Positions 1 to 6,911 of a DNA stretch of 17,103 bases are shown here, one piece after another. The notes beneath the pieces are model-generated. The model made no database searches and was not told where the DNA came from. It saw nothing but the letters and a program-made list of their open reading frames with translations. Position 1 is the stretch's first letter, and each line of letters begins with the position of its first letter. Location: positions 1 through 17,103 of the forward strand of contig CANHFN010000009.1 of NCBI GenBank assembly GCA_947459935.1, written 5' to 3'. The position numbers and the translations under genes are program-made. This stretch comes from Actinomycetota bacterium (GTDB taxonomy: Bacteria > Actinomycetota > Actinomycetes > Nanopelagicales > Nanopelagicaceae).

Positions 1-329
1 CATTCCCAGTACACACTCCAGTTATTGAAAAAATCGAGTTAGTAAAGAAGGGCGAAGTACGTCGCGCCAAGCTGTACTACCTACGTGATCTTCGCGGTAA
101 GGCTGCAAAGATTCGCGAAAAGCGCGATGGCGTTGAAGGTTACGGCGATGGAATTCTTTCTACACCAGAGCCAGTTGTGATCCCAGAACCTGTGGTTGAG
201 GCTGTTGTTGAAGCACCAGTTGTTGCAGATGTTGCCGTGGAAGAGGTTTCAGTTGAAGCTCCAACTACAGAAGTTGTGGTTGAAGCAGTTGCTGAGCAAG
301 CAACTGAAGATGCTCCAAAATCTGAATAA
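1..329 (+). CDS. rplS: 50S ribosomal protein L19, 3' part, with an acidic C-terminal tail
   Basis: This is the C-terminal part of ribosomal protein L19, a large-subunit protein at the 30S-50S interface. The reading frame starts at base 3 and the 5' end lies outside the window. The visible core reads [19 protein letters not shown], then [20 protein letters not shown], which is the conserved L19 C-terminus. Bacterial L19 normally stops soon after the KIREKR segment. Here the frame runs on for 67 more codons (126-326), giving a low-complexity tail rich in Glu, Val, Pro and Ala (for example [13 protein letters not shown]) and ending APKSE before TAA. The gene lies 7 bases upstream of lepB, as in many actinobacteria. 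L19 identity is very sure; the role of the tail is unknown. Confidence 0.95.
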   Translation, partial: FPVHTPVIEKIELVKKGEVRRAKLYYLRDLRGKAAKIREKRDGVEGYGDGILSTPEPVVIPEPVVEAVVEAPVVADVAVEEVSVEAPTTEVVVEAVAEQATEDAPKSE

Positions 330-336
330 CTTCTCA

Positions 337-993
337 ATGCCCAAAAAGGGATCGCTCCTTAAGGAGCTCCCGTTCCTGGTAGTTGTTGCACTTATTACCT
401 CCTTGTTAATAAAGACTTTTCTAGTCCAGTTTTTCTATATTCCAAGTGGATCTATGGAAAATACTTTGCAGGTTCAAGATCGCGTAGCGGTTAATAAAGT
501 CCCATTTGTTTCAAAATCAATTGATCGTGGCGATGTCGTAGTTTTTAGAGATCCTGAAAATTGGTTGCCTGAAATGATTGATTACGGAACCAACAAATAC
601 ATAACAACTGCCAAGAGCGCACTTGTTGCTATCGGAGTACTTCCAAACCCTGCCAAGCAATACTTAGTAAAGCGTGTTGTAGGTGTGGCTGGCGATCGAA
701 TCATTTGTTGCACCAAAGATGACAAGCTGAGCATCAACGGTGTTGAGGTTGATGAGCCTTATATTTTTGCAGGCAATAAACCCTCAGATATGACATTTGA
801 TGTAACCGTGCCAGAAGGAAAAATCTGGGTTATGGGCGATCATCGTGGCGCTAGTGCGGATTCTAGATATCACCAAGAGGATATCAATAAGGGTTTTGTG
901 CCAGTTTCAAAGGTAACGGGCCGAGTTGTTGCAGTTATCTGGCCCTTTAAAAACATCACGTATGTGCCAAAAGTTGATGTTTTAAACAAGTAA
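337..993 (+). CDS. lepB: Signal peptidase I
   Basis: This is a type I signal peptidase of 218 residues, a membrane-anchored Ser/Lys protease that removes signal peptides from exported proteins. One N-terminal membrane segment (about residues 11-33) is followed by the catalytic box FYIPSGSM with nucleophile Ser39. Next come RVAVNKV, RGDVVVFRDP, then YLVKRVVGVAGD with general base Lys112, and the C-terminal box MGDHRGASADSR. The catalytic domain is complete. The frame is open further upstream, but an earlier start at 196 would add 47 residues that are only a shifted reading of the L19 tail. The ATG at 337 puts the hydrophobic anchor at the normal place. No good ribosome-binding site is visible. 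The gene sits between rplS and rnhB and is probably co-transcribed with both. Confidence 0.96.
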   Translation: MPKKGSLLKELPFLVVVALITSLLIKTFLVQFFYIPSGSMENTLQVQDRVAVNKVPFVSKSIDRGDVVVFRDPENWLPEMIDYGTNKYITTAKSALVAIGVLPNPAKQYLVKRVVGVAGDRIICCTKDDKLSINGVEVDEPYIFAGNKPSDMTFDVTVPEGKIWVMGDHRGASADSRYHQEDINKGFVPVSKVTGRVVAVIWPFKNITYVPKVDVLNK

Positions 994-997
994 CCTC

Positions 998-1606
998 ATG
1001 AAGGTTATAGAGCAGTTATTGACCAGTGCCGGCATCTCTCCGATTGCAGGTGTTGATGAAGCAGGGCGCGGGGCATGTGCCGGTCCGCTAGTAATCGCAT
1101 CTGTTGTTTTACATGATCCATTCGCACCTGAATTATCGGTTGTACGAGACTCAAAAGAGATTCCAGAGAGTAAACGAGATGTGGTCTTCGAGTTAATTCA
1201 AAGGATCGCAGCAACTGTCAGTGTTGTAATTGTTCCGGCAACTGAAGTTGATGCTCGAGGGGTGCATGCAGCAAATCTAGATGGAATGCGCAGAGCAGTG
1301 CAGGGCTTAAATGTTGAACCGGCATATGTACTCACAGATGGTTATGCAATTGAAGGTTTAGGTGTCCCAAACCTTGCGGTGTGGAAGGGTGATCAAGTTG
1401 TAGTGTCCATCAGCGCTGCATCTGTTATTGCAAAGGTAACCAGAGACCGGATTATGCGCGAGATGGATAAAGAATTTCCACTCTATGGATTTGCAGGTCA
1501 TAAGGGATATATCACCGCGGCTCATACAAAAGCGCTGAATGAACATGGACCATGCCCAGAGCATCGCACCTCTTTTGCCAATGTTGCAGCACTCATCCAC
1601 AAGTAA
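998..1606 (+). CDS. rnhB: Ribonuclease HII
   Basis: This 202-residue protein is ribonuclease HII, which cuts RNA in RNA/DNA hybrids and starts removal of single ribonucleotides misincorporated into DNA. The family signature GVDEAGRGACAGPL lies at residues 18-31, with metal ligands Asp20 and Glu21. Further acidic active-site residues are Asp114 (in LTDGYAIEG) and Asp150 (in AKVTRDRIM). The tail motifs YGFAGHKGY and GPCPEHRTSF also fit the family. The length is normal. It starts 4 bases after the lepB stop, so the two are almost certainly translated from one message. In many actinobacteria rnhB is followed by a DUF2469 gene, yraN and comM; here the next gene is dprA. Confidence 0.97.
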   Translation: MKVIEQLLTSAGISPIAGVDEAGRGACAGPLVIASVVLHDPFAPELSVVRDSKEIPESKRDVVFELIQRIAATVSVVIVPATEVDARGVHAANLDGMRRAVQGLNVEPAYVLTDGYAIEGLGVPNLAVWKGDQVVVSISAASVIAKVTRDRIMREMDKEFPLYGFAGHKGYITAAHTKALNEHGPCPEHRTSFANVAALIHK

Positions 1607-1652
1607 TCTGCTTCAAAGAGTGTGAAGTGGGGGATCTGCATTAATTGGATCC

Positions 1653-2537
1653 ATGTACATACAAAACAAAGCATTTGGAGATGAGTATGAAGCGCGCCTA
1701 ATTCTCTTTTCAGCTATTGAGCCTGGACATACAGGCTGGAGTCAAGAGATCCAACGAGTTGGCGCAGTTAACGTTTTGCAGGGATTACTTGGAGGTCAAT
1801 ACAACTTTAAATCCTGTTCGACCTTGCTGCGAAAAATTGAACAGACAAATATAGAGATGCTACAAACATCATTGGTAGTAAGTGATTCTGTCTTTATATA
1901 TCCAGGTCATACAGAGTGGCCTAAGCAGGTGGATCAACTAGCAAACTCTCCAATCGGTTTGATTGTTAAAGGAGATCTTTCACAATTAAGCCACAAATCA
2001 ATTGCAATTGTTGGCACAAGAGAGCCAAGTCAATATGGAAAAGAGATGGCATTTGATTTTGCAACAGCTTTTGTGAACCAAGGCTGGAATGTTGTCAGCG
2101 GAGGGGCACTTGGTATAGATACCTGTGCTCATGTTGCGGCCCTCAAGGCAACGGGAAAAACTGTTGCTGTAATTGCATCTGGAGTGATGGTTGATTATCC
2201 ATCTTCGAACTCCAAACTCTTTAGGGCAATAAGTATGCAGGGAGCGATGGTCAGTGAAGTTATGCCTTACATTCATGCTGCCCAAAATCGATTCCTAACG
2301 CGTAACCGATTAATCGCAGCCCTGTCATGTGCAACTCTTGTTGTTGAAGCTGCCCATAGAAGTGGCTCACTGCGCACCGCGCGTGATGCCGCCGATCTCA
2401 TGCGACCAGTAATGGCAATCCCTGGACAACTTAATTCTCCAACTAGCAAGGGATGCCATCGATTAATCGCAGAACGTGCCGCGGAGATAGTGACGTGCGT
2501 GCAAGATGCAGTGGAGTTTGTTGGTGTCAATCAGTGA
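1653..2537 (+). CDS. dprA: DNA-processing protein DprA
   Basis: This is DprA/Smf, which binds incoming single-stranded DNA and loads RecA during natural transformation. The protein has 294 residues. An N-terminal region of about 110 residues is followed by the Rossmann-like core, with SIAIVGTREPSQYG (116-129), VVSGGALGIDTCAHVAALKA (147-166), a VSEVMP segment, TRNRLIAALS and VVEAAHRSGSLRTARDA. The protein ends soon after this core, so the winged-helix domain at the C-terminus of many DprA proteins is absent. The ATG at 1653 is used because an in-frame TGA lies at 1623. No strong ribosome-binding site is seen close to the start. A TTAATT hexamer exactly six bases upstream resembles the leaderless promoters elsewhere in the window but lacks the important A at position 2. 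Era follows after 12 bases. Confidence 0.95.
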   Translation: MYIQNKAFGDEYEARLILFSAIEPGHTGWSQEIQRVGAVNVLQGLLGGQYNFKSCSTLLRKIEQTNIEMLQTSLVVSDSVFIYPGHTEWPKQVDQLANSPIGLIVKGDLSQLSHKSIAIVGTREPSQYGKEMAFDFATAFVNQGWNVVSGGALGIDTCAHVAALKATGKTVAVIASGVMVDYPSSNSKLFRAISMQGAMVSEVMPYIHAAQNRFLTRNRLIAALSCATLVVEAAHRSGSLRTARDAADLMRPVMAIPGQLNSPTSKGCHRLIAERAAEIVTCVQDAVEFVGVNQ

Positions 2538-2549
2538 GAGAATAAGCCC

Positions 2550-3470
2550 ATGAGTGATTTCCGTTCGGGCTTTGTGGCCATTGTTGGCCGCCCAAATGTT
2601 GGTAAATCAACTCTGATTAACGCTTTAGTAGGTAGCAAGATTGCAATTACCTCACACCATCCCAACACCACTCGCACAGCAATTCGCGGAATTGTTCATG
2701 GAGATAACTTTCAGGCTGTCCTTGTTGACACACCTGGCGTTCACAAACCTAAGACTTTGTTAGGGCAGCGCCTTAACCAAGTAGTAGATCAAAGTATGGA
2801 TTCAGTCGATATTGTGATTATGTGTATTCCAGCTGATGAAACATCTGGGGCAGGCGATACCTTTATCGCCCAAGAGATTGCCAAGCACCCAGGTGCTAAA
2901 AAGTTTGCAGTCATAACTAAGACAGATCTTATTGCTAAGGAAAAGCTAGCTTTGAGATTGCTTGGCATAATGAAAATTGCTGAAGGGTTTGTTTGGGATG
3001 AAATCATTCCAGTGTCAGCTGCAATTCATGATCAAGTTGATTTACTCAATGAATTAATTGGTAAGAACCTTCCTGCAGGCCCTGAGTACTACCCAGCAGG
3101 GACAACTAGTGATCAGGCAATCGATCAAATCATCTGCGAATACATCCGTGAAGCAGCCTTGCAAGATGTGCGCGAGGAGTTGCCACACAGCATCGTTGTG
3201 ACCATTGATGAATTTGGTGAGCGCGAAGAAAAGGGATCACGCCCTTTCTATGATGTTCACGCAACTATTCACGTTGAGCGAGACACGCAACGTGCAATTT
3301 TATTGGGACATCAAGGTGCTCGGCTAAAAGAAATTGGAATTCGTGCAAGAGCAGATATTGAGCGAGTCTTAGGTGCCAAGATATTTCTTGGACTTCACAT
3401 AAAGGTTTCAAAGGAATGGCAAAAAGATCCTAAGCTGCTTGCAAAGTTAGGTTTTGGCGAGAAGTCTTAA
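2550..3470 (+). CDS. era: GTPase Era, ribosome assembly factor
   Basis: Era is a GTPase that binds the 3' end of 16S rRNA and helps mature the 30S subunit. The 306-residue protein has its G1 motif GRPNVGKS at 13-20, G3 DTPG at 60-63, a G4 motif in the TKTD form at 123-126, and a G5-like VSA in the segment IIPVSAAIHDQV. The C-terminal KH domain is intact, with ILLGHQGARLKEIG and the closing LHIKVSKEWQKDPKLLAKLG. The length is normal. It follows dprA after 12 bases and has a weak purine-rich stretch (GAGAGAA) before the ATG. Its TAA stop overlaps the stop codon of the convergent transporter gene inside the palindrome CTTAAG (3466-3471). Confidence 0.97.
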   Translation: MSDFRSGFVAIVGRPNVGKSTLINALVGSKIAITSHHPNTTRTAIRGIVHGDNFQAVLVDTPGVHKPKTLLGQRLNQVVDQSMDSVDIVIMCIPADETSGAGDTFIAQEIAKHPGAKKFAVITKTDLIAKEKLALRLLGIMKIAEGFVWDEIIPVSAAIHDQVDLLNELIGKNLPAGPEYYPAGTTSDQAIDQIICEYIREAALQDVREELPHSIVVTIDEFGEREEKGSRPFYDVHATIHVERDTQRAILLGHQGARLKEIGIRARADIERVLGAKIFLGLHIKVSKEWQKDPKLLAKLGFGEKS

Positions 3471-4324
3471 GCGGTTTTGCGACTTGCTAGATAAGAACCA
3501 ACAAGTACCAAGGGTAGTCCCACAACAATTCCAACAGTTAGTGGTTCACGCAAGATAATCACACCTAATACAACTGCAATAGCAGTATTTAAGTAGGTAA
3601 CAAGAGAACTACGTGCAGGGCCTATCTCGGCAATTACCTTGAAGAACAAGATAAAGGCAATAGCTGTACTGAATATGCCTAATGCGATCAGTGAAAGCGC
3701 AGAGTTCATGGAAATACTAGATGGCCACTGCGCGATTGCAACAGGTGCCCAAAAGACAGTGGTAATAGCCATTGCTAAGCCGTTGATTGCAATTCCATCA
3801 ACGAGAGGCAAGTTAGTAGTCACCATGATGACGGCGTAGGCATATCCCATCGATGCCACGATGACCATGGCAATTGATAGGGGATCGCTATTGCCGGACA
3901 AACTTTCAATTCCAACTACCAAGATCAATCCAACAAATCCCACGACAATTCCAAAGATTCTCTTGAATTCCCAGACAGAGTGATCTCCGCGCAGTGAAGT
4001 AATGATTGTTGCAAAGATTGGAACTGTTGAAACTAACAATCCTGCTAGTCCTGAATCAATCTTTTGCTCTGCTGTAGTAATTAGGATCCAAGGGCCAATC
4101 ATTTCCATCAGTGCGTAAAATGCAACGTACTTGAATCCCAATACCGCGCCGCCAAACTTCTTGCGATAGATAGCGATGGGAATCAAAATTGATGCCCCAA
4201 TGAGAGTACGACCTGCAACAACGGCTGCAGGTGGAAAGTCTTCGACTGCAACTTTCATCAGTAAATATGGGATGCCCCAAAGCACGCTAACTAAAGCGAA
4301 GTGGATCAAGGACTTTCGGGTCAT
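3467..4324 (-). CDS. EamA/DMT-family transporter
   Basis: This 285-residue integral membrane protein belongs to the drug/metabolite transporter superfamily. It shows about ten hydrophobic segments arranged as two EamA repeats. The first begins IHFALVSVLWGIPYLLMKVA with the family's inward proline, and the second begins near SIAMVIVASMGYAYAVIMVT. The end, VLGVIILREPLTVGIVVG, is the typical last repeat motif. Substrates of such proteins (amino acids, nucleobases, sugars, waste metabolites) cannot be read from sequence. The ATG follows the TAG stop of the glycogen synthase gene with no base between (TAGATG), so translation is probably coupled. The 3' end overlaps era by 4 bases, tail to tail. 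Confidence 0.88.
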   Translation of the reverse strand: MTRKSLIHFALVSVLWGIPYLLMKVAVEDFPPAAVVAGRTLIGASILIPIAIYRKKFGGAVLGFKYVAFYALMEMIGPWILITTAEQKIDSGLAGLLVSTVPIFATIITSLRGDHSVWEFKRIFGIVVGFVGLILVVGIESLSGNSDPLSIAMVIVASMGYAYAVIMVTTNLPLVDGIAINGLAMAITTVFWAPVAIAQWPSSISMNSALSLIALGIFSTAIAFILFFKVIAEIGPARSSLVTYLNTAIAVVLGVIILREPLTVGIVVGLPLVLVGSYLASRKTA

Positions 4325-5485
4325 CTAAGCAATCACGCGTCGGTATAGATCTACAGTTAATGCAGCTACAGCATCCCATCCAAATAGTTTTTGAGCACGC
4401 ACACGTCCTGCCGCCCCATATTTCTTGAGTAATTCAGGTTGTGCCATTAAGCGAGAAATTGACTCACTTAAGGATTTTTCAAATGGTGCAGCATCACCGT
4501 TGTAATCAACTAGTTCTCCTGTTTCACCATCGGCAACAACTTCAGGAATCCCGCCTACACGTGAACCTAATACGGCTGTTTCACATCCCATGGCTTCTAA
4601 ATTAACGATTCCGAGAGGCTCATAGATGGAAGGGCAGATGAAGAGATCTGCACCCGTTAACAGCGCAGTTAACTGCTCATGCGGAAGCATCTCTTTAATC
4701 CACCACACATTGCTGCGCGTGCGCTGTAAGTCTGCGATTAATGCAGCAACTTCGTTGCCGATGCCTTCTTCATCAGGACTGCCAGCAGCAAGAACTAAGC
4801 CATATTCAGCCGGGACATCTTTCCAAGCACGTAATAAGTGGGCTAATCCTTTTTGTCTGGTGATTCGTCCAACGAAGATTGCATAAGGTCCGATTACATT
4901 AAAGCTTTCAGCAACAGATGGATCATGATTTGGTGCAAACTTATTGGTGTCTACTCCATTTCGAATCGTTACAACTTTTGCAGGATTTACGGAAGGGTAT
5001 GCAGCCAAGACATCGGCGCGCATTCCATCACTGACTGCGATAATTGCAGCAGCAGCTTCAAAAGCAGTTTTTTCTGCCCACGATGAAATCCGGTATCCAC
5101 CACCTAGTTGATCTGCTTTCCACGGACGCAATGGCTCAAGTGAATGGGCGCTAGCAATGTGGGGGATTCCGTGTTGGAGAGATGCGATATGACCAGCCAT
5201 ATTTGCATACCAAGTGTGTGAGTGAACAAGGTCAACATGACCTAAATGAGTTGCCATCTCAAGGTTGATAGCTAGTGCTTGCACCGCAGGATTGGCATCT
5301 GCATAACCTGCAGGTAAAGAGTACCCAAAAGCATCATCTCTTTTTCCACCAAAACAGTGGACATCAACATGAACATCCTTGATTGTGCGAAGAGCTTGCG
5401 TTAACTGAAGAACATGAACCCCGGCGCCACCGTAAATAGCAGGCGGCCACTCCTTAGTAACGATGCCTACATTTAGCGCGCTCAT
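4325..5485 (-). CDS. glgM: Glycogen synthase, actinobacterial GlgM/GlgA type
   Basis: This is a GT-B glycosyltransferase of 386 residues that uses ADP-glucose. In mycobacteria the equivalent enzyme (GlgM, formerly called GlgA) makes maltose-1-phosphate for glycogen, whereas other relatives extend glycogen directly; sequence alone does not decide. The N-terminus IVTKEWPPAIYGGAGVHV (8-25) is the ADP-glucose synthase signature. Other key parts are HSHTWYANMAGH, IRNGVDTNKF, VGRITRQKG with Arg207 and Lys212, and the C-terminal PSIYEPLGIVNLEAMG with the E-x7-E pair Glu289/Glu297. The frame can be extended to a TTG at 5512, but the ATG at 5485 has a GAGGAA ribosome-binding site about 9 bases upstream and gives the usual family length. 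It diverges from glgC, the same arrangement as in Mycobacterium, and is followed directly by an EamA gene. Confidence 0.92.
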   Translation of the reverse strand: MSALNVGIVTKEWPPAIYGGAGVHVLQLTQALRTIKDVHVDVHCFGGKRDDAFGYSLPAGYADANPAVQALAINLEMATHLGHVDLVHSHTWYANMAGHIASLQHGIPHIASAHSLEPLRPWKADQLGGGYRISSWAEKTAFEAAAAIIAVSDGMRADVLAAYPSVNPAKVVTIRNGVDTNKFAPNHDPSVAESFNVIGPYAIFVGRITRQKGLAHLLRAWKDVPAEYGLVLAAGSPDEEGIGNEVAALIADLQRTRSNVWWIKEMLPHEQLTALLTGADLFICPSIYEPLGIVNLEAMGCETAVLGSRVGGIPEVVADGETGELVDYNGDAAPFEKSLSESISRLMAQPELLKKYGAAGRVRAQKLFGWDAVAALTVDLYRRVIA

Positions 5486-5494
5486 TTGGTGTAA

Positions 5495-5500
5495 TTCCTC
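5495..5500 (-). promoter_or_regulatory. Ribosome-binding site that fixes the glycogen synthase start
   Basis: GAGGAA on the minus strand lies 9 bases before the ATG at 5485. No comparable site precedes the upstream TTG at 5512. This is the main reason for choosing the shorter protein. Confidence 0.7.
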
Positions 5501-5519
5501 TTCCTTCGTCAAGGTTCAA

Positions 5520-5525
5520 AGGCTA
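5520..5525 (-). promoter_or_regulatory. Predicted -10 element of the glycogen synthase gene
   Basis: The minus strand reads TAGCCT here, matching the actinobacterial -10 pattern TANNNT. Transcription starting 6-7 bases later would give a leader of about 28 bases that contains the GAGGAA site. The hexamer overlaps the glgC -10 on the other strand by two bases. No convincing -35 is visible, and the call rests on pattern and position only. Confidence 0.45.
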
Positions 5526-5529
5526 TCGT
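5524..5529 (+). promoter_or_regulatory. Predicted -10 element of glgC, leaderless type
   Basis: TATCGT lies exactly six bases before the glgC ATG. Transcription would then begin at the A of the start codon and the message would have no leader. This agrees with the absence of a ribosome-binding site. The same TANNNT-N6-start layout occurs at four other genes in the window. Confidence 0.55.
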
Positions 5530-5535
5530 TAAGCC

Positions 5536-6759
5536 ATGGCTAAACTGCAACTTCCACTCAGCATCGTGCTTGCTGGTGGCGAGGGCAAGCGTCTTATGCC
5601 CCTTACTGCAGATCGTGCAAAACCTGCCGTCCCATTTGGTGGCTCATATCGTTTAGTGGACTTTGTTTTATCAAATCTTGCCAATGCAAACATGCTCAAA
5701 ATTGCGGTTTTGACTCAATATAAATCTCACTCTCTCGACCGTCACATAACAACTACCTGGCGTATGTCATCACTTCTTGGTAACTACATCACTCCTGTTC
5801 CAGCGCAACAACGCTTAGGTCCACGTTGGTATACAGGCAGCGCTGATGCAATTTTGCAAAACTTTAATTTAATTCATGATGAAGACCCAAAGCATGTTTT
5901 GGTATTTGGTGCAGATCACGTCTATCGCATGGATCCTATGCAGATGTTTGAACAACATGTTGAATCAGGAGCGGGTGTAACAGTTGCTGCAATTCGCATG
6001 CCGCGCTCTGAGGCACATGAATTTGGAGTTATTGAATTAGCAGATGATGGAATAACCATAAAAGCATTTCATGAAAAGCCAAGTAACCCACCAGCTATGC
6101 CTGGCCATCCAGATCTATGTTTGGTGTCGATGGGTAATTACATTTTTAAGCGCGATGTCATGGAAGAAGCGTTAATTATTGATTCTGAGGATTTGGAATC
6201 TCGTCATGATCTTGGCGGCAACATCATTCCTTATCTAACAAACATGGGCGTTGCCAAGGTTTATGACTTTGCGCATAATGTTGTGCCAGGTGCAACAGAA
6301 CGCGATAAAGGTTATTGGCGAGATGTAGGTTCTATTGATGCTTATTACGATGCACACATGGACTTAGTTTCAGTTCATCCAATTTTTAATTTATATAATC
6401 GTCAGTGGCCGTTGCTTACTAACCCACCATCACTGCCGCCAGCTAAATTCAGTGAAGGCGGTTCAGCACATGACTCAATCGTGGGTGCAGGCTCGATTGT
6501 TGCAGGTGGCATCCTGCACGGATCCGTGGTTTCTTATGATGTTTCTGTTGGAAAAGCAGCAATTGTCGAAGGCTCTGTCTTAATGCCTTCAGTAAAAATT
6601 GGTGATCGTGCAATTATTCGCAAAGCCATCTTAGATAAGAGTGTTGTAGTAGACCCTGGCGCACAAATTGGCGTGGACCTAGAACGTGATCGGGAACGCT
6701 TTACAGTAAGTGCCGGAGGTATCGTAATTGTCGGTAAAGGTGTCCGCGTTACCGTCTAA
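5536..6759 (+). CDS. glgC: Glucose-1-phosphate adenylyltransferase (ADP-glucose pyrophosphorylase)
   Basis: GlgC makes ADP-glucose and pyrophosphate from ATP and glucose-1-phosphate, the committed step of bacterial glycogen synthesis. The 407-residue protein begins with the nucleotidyltransferase signature [16 protein letters not shown] (9-24), followed by AKPAVPFGG with Lys29. [18 protein letters not shown] (124-133) and the sugar-phosphate site FHEKP with Lys181 follow. [18 protein letters not shown] precedes a left-handed beta-helix C-terminal domain made of short repeats ([28 protein letters not shown]). The length is normal. It is divergent from the glycogen synthase gene that uses its product, across only 50 bases, and pfkA follows downstream. 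Confidence 0.97.
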   Translation: MAKLQLPLSIVLAGGEGKRLMPLTADRAKPAVPFGGSYRLVDFVLSNLANANMLKIAVLTQYKSHSLDRHITTTWRMSSLLGNYITPVPAQQRLGPRWYTGSADAILQNFNLIHDEDPKHVLVFGADHVYRMDPMQMFEQHVESGAGVTVAAIRMPRSEAHEFGVIELADDGITIKAFHEKPSNPPAMPGHPDLCLVSMGNYIFKRDVMEEALIIDSEDLESRHDLGGNIIPYLTNMGVAKVYDFAHNVVPGATERDKGYWRDVGSIDAYYDAHMDLVSVHPIFNLYNRQWPLLTNPPSLPPAKFSEGGSAHDSIVGAGSIVAGGILHGSVVSYDVSVGKAAIVEGSVLMPSVKIGDRAIIRKAILDKSVVVDPGAQIGVDLERDRERFTVSAGGIVIVGKGVRVTV

Positions 6760-6776
6760 CCCCCGCCCATAAAAAC

Positions 6777-6796
6777 GCCTCTTTAATATGTGAGGC
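6777..6796 (+). repeat. Short inverted repeat after glgC, possible weak terminator
   Basis: GCCTC (6777-6781) and GAGGC (6792-6796) can form a 5-bp stem with a 10-base loop, 17 bases after the glgC stop. There is no T tract after it on the plus strand, so it is a poor intrinsic terminator for glgC. A run of A before the stem would read as a T tract on the minus strand, but no minus-strand gene ends here. Confidence 0.3.
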
Positions 6797-6827
6797 TAAG
6801 AGTTGTGAATTAGGGATATGGGATGGC

Positions 6828-6833
6828 TAGACT
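6828..6833 (+). promoter_or_regulatory. Predicted pfkA promoter (-10)
   Basis: TAGACT is a good actinobacterial -10 hexamer. A weak -35 candidate, TTGTGA (6803-6808), lies 19 bases upstream. A start near 6840 would give a leader of about 70 bases before the pfkA ATG, unlike the leaderless genes nearby. The hexamer lies inside an inverted repeat: GCT-A-GACTG at 6826-6834 against CAGTC-AGC at 6838-6845, with one bulged base. This could be an operator. Confidence 0.4.
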
Positions 6834-6854
6834 GTGCCAGTCAGCGTTGACCAT

Positions 6855-6881
6855 AAGTGGCAGGAAAATTCAGGGCCACTT
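6855..6881 (+). repeat. Hairpin 1 in the pfkA leader
   Basis: AAGTGGC (6855-6861) and GCCACTT (6875-6881) form a perfect 7-bp inverted repeat around a 13-base loop. It lies between the predicted promoter and the start of pfkA, so it would be transcribed in the leader RNA. Confidence 0.55.
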
Positions 6882-6886
6882 CACTA

Positions 6887-6905
6887 AACAATAAAATTGT
6901 TGGAG
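6887..6905 (+). promoter_or_regulatory. Hairpin 2 next to the pfkA ribosome-binding site
   Basis: AACAAT (6887-6892) and ATTGTT (6896-6901) form a perfect 6-bp inverted repeat with an AAA loop. The second arm abuts the GGAG ribosome-binding site (6902-6905), which lies six bases before the ATG at 6912. The site supports that start over the TTG at 6897. Whether the weak A/T-rich stem affects initiation is unknown. Confidence 0.5.
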
Positions 6906-6911
6906 TTAATC

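Noticed and set aside
196-336. A 47-residue N-terminal extension of LepB
   Set aside because: It is a shifted reading of the L19 tail, gives a Leu/Lys/Gln-rich nonsense peptide, and would displace the membrane anchor from its usual N-terminal place.
140-337. Minus-strand frame encoding a Ser/Thr-rich peptide
   Set aside because: It is the antisense of the repetitive L19 tail; the low complexity comes from the GTT/GAA-rich codons of the real gene.
1641-1652. A leaderless promoter for dprA (TTAATT six bases before the ATG)
   Set aside because: The second base is T instead of the nearly invariant A of TANNNT, so it was not annotated as a promoter.
5486-5512. TTG start adding nine residues to the glycogen synthase
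   Set aside because: There is no ribosome-binding site for it, while the ATG at 5485 has GAGGAA at suitable distance and matches the family N-terminus.
6777-6796. A strong intrinsic terminator after glgC
   Set aside because: The stem is only 5 bp and has no T tract on the coding strand, so it is listed only as a weak repeat.
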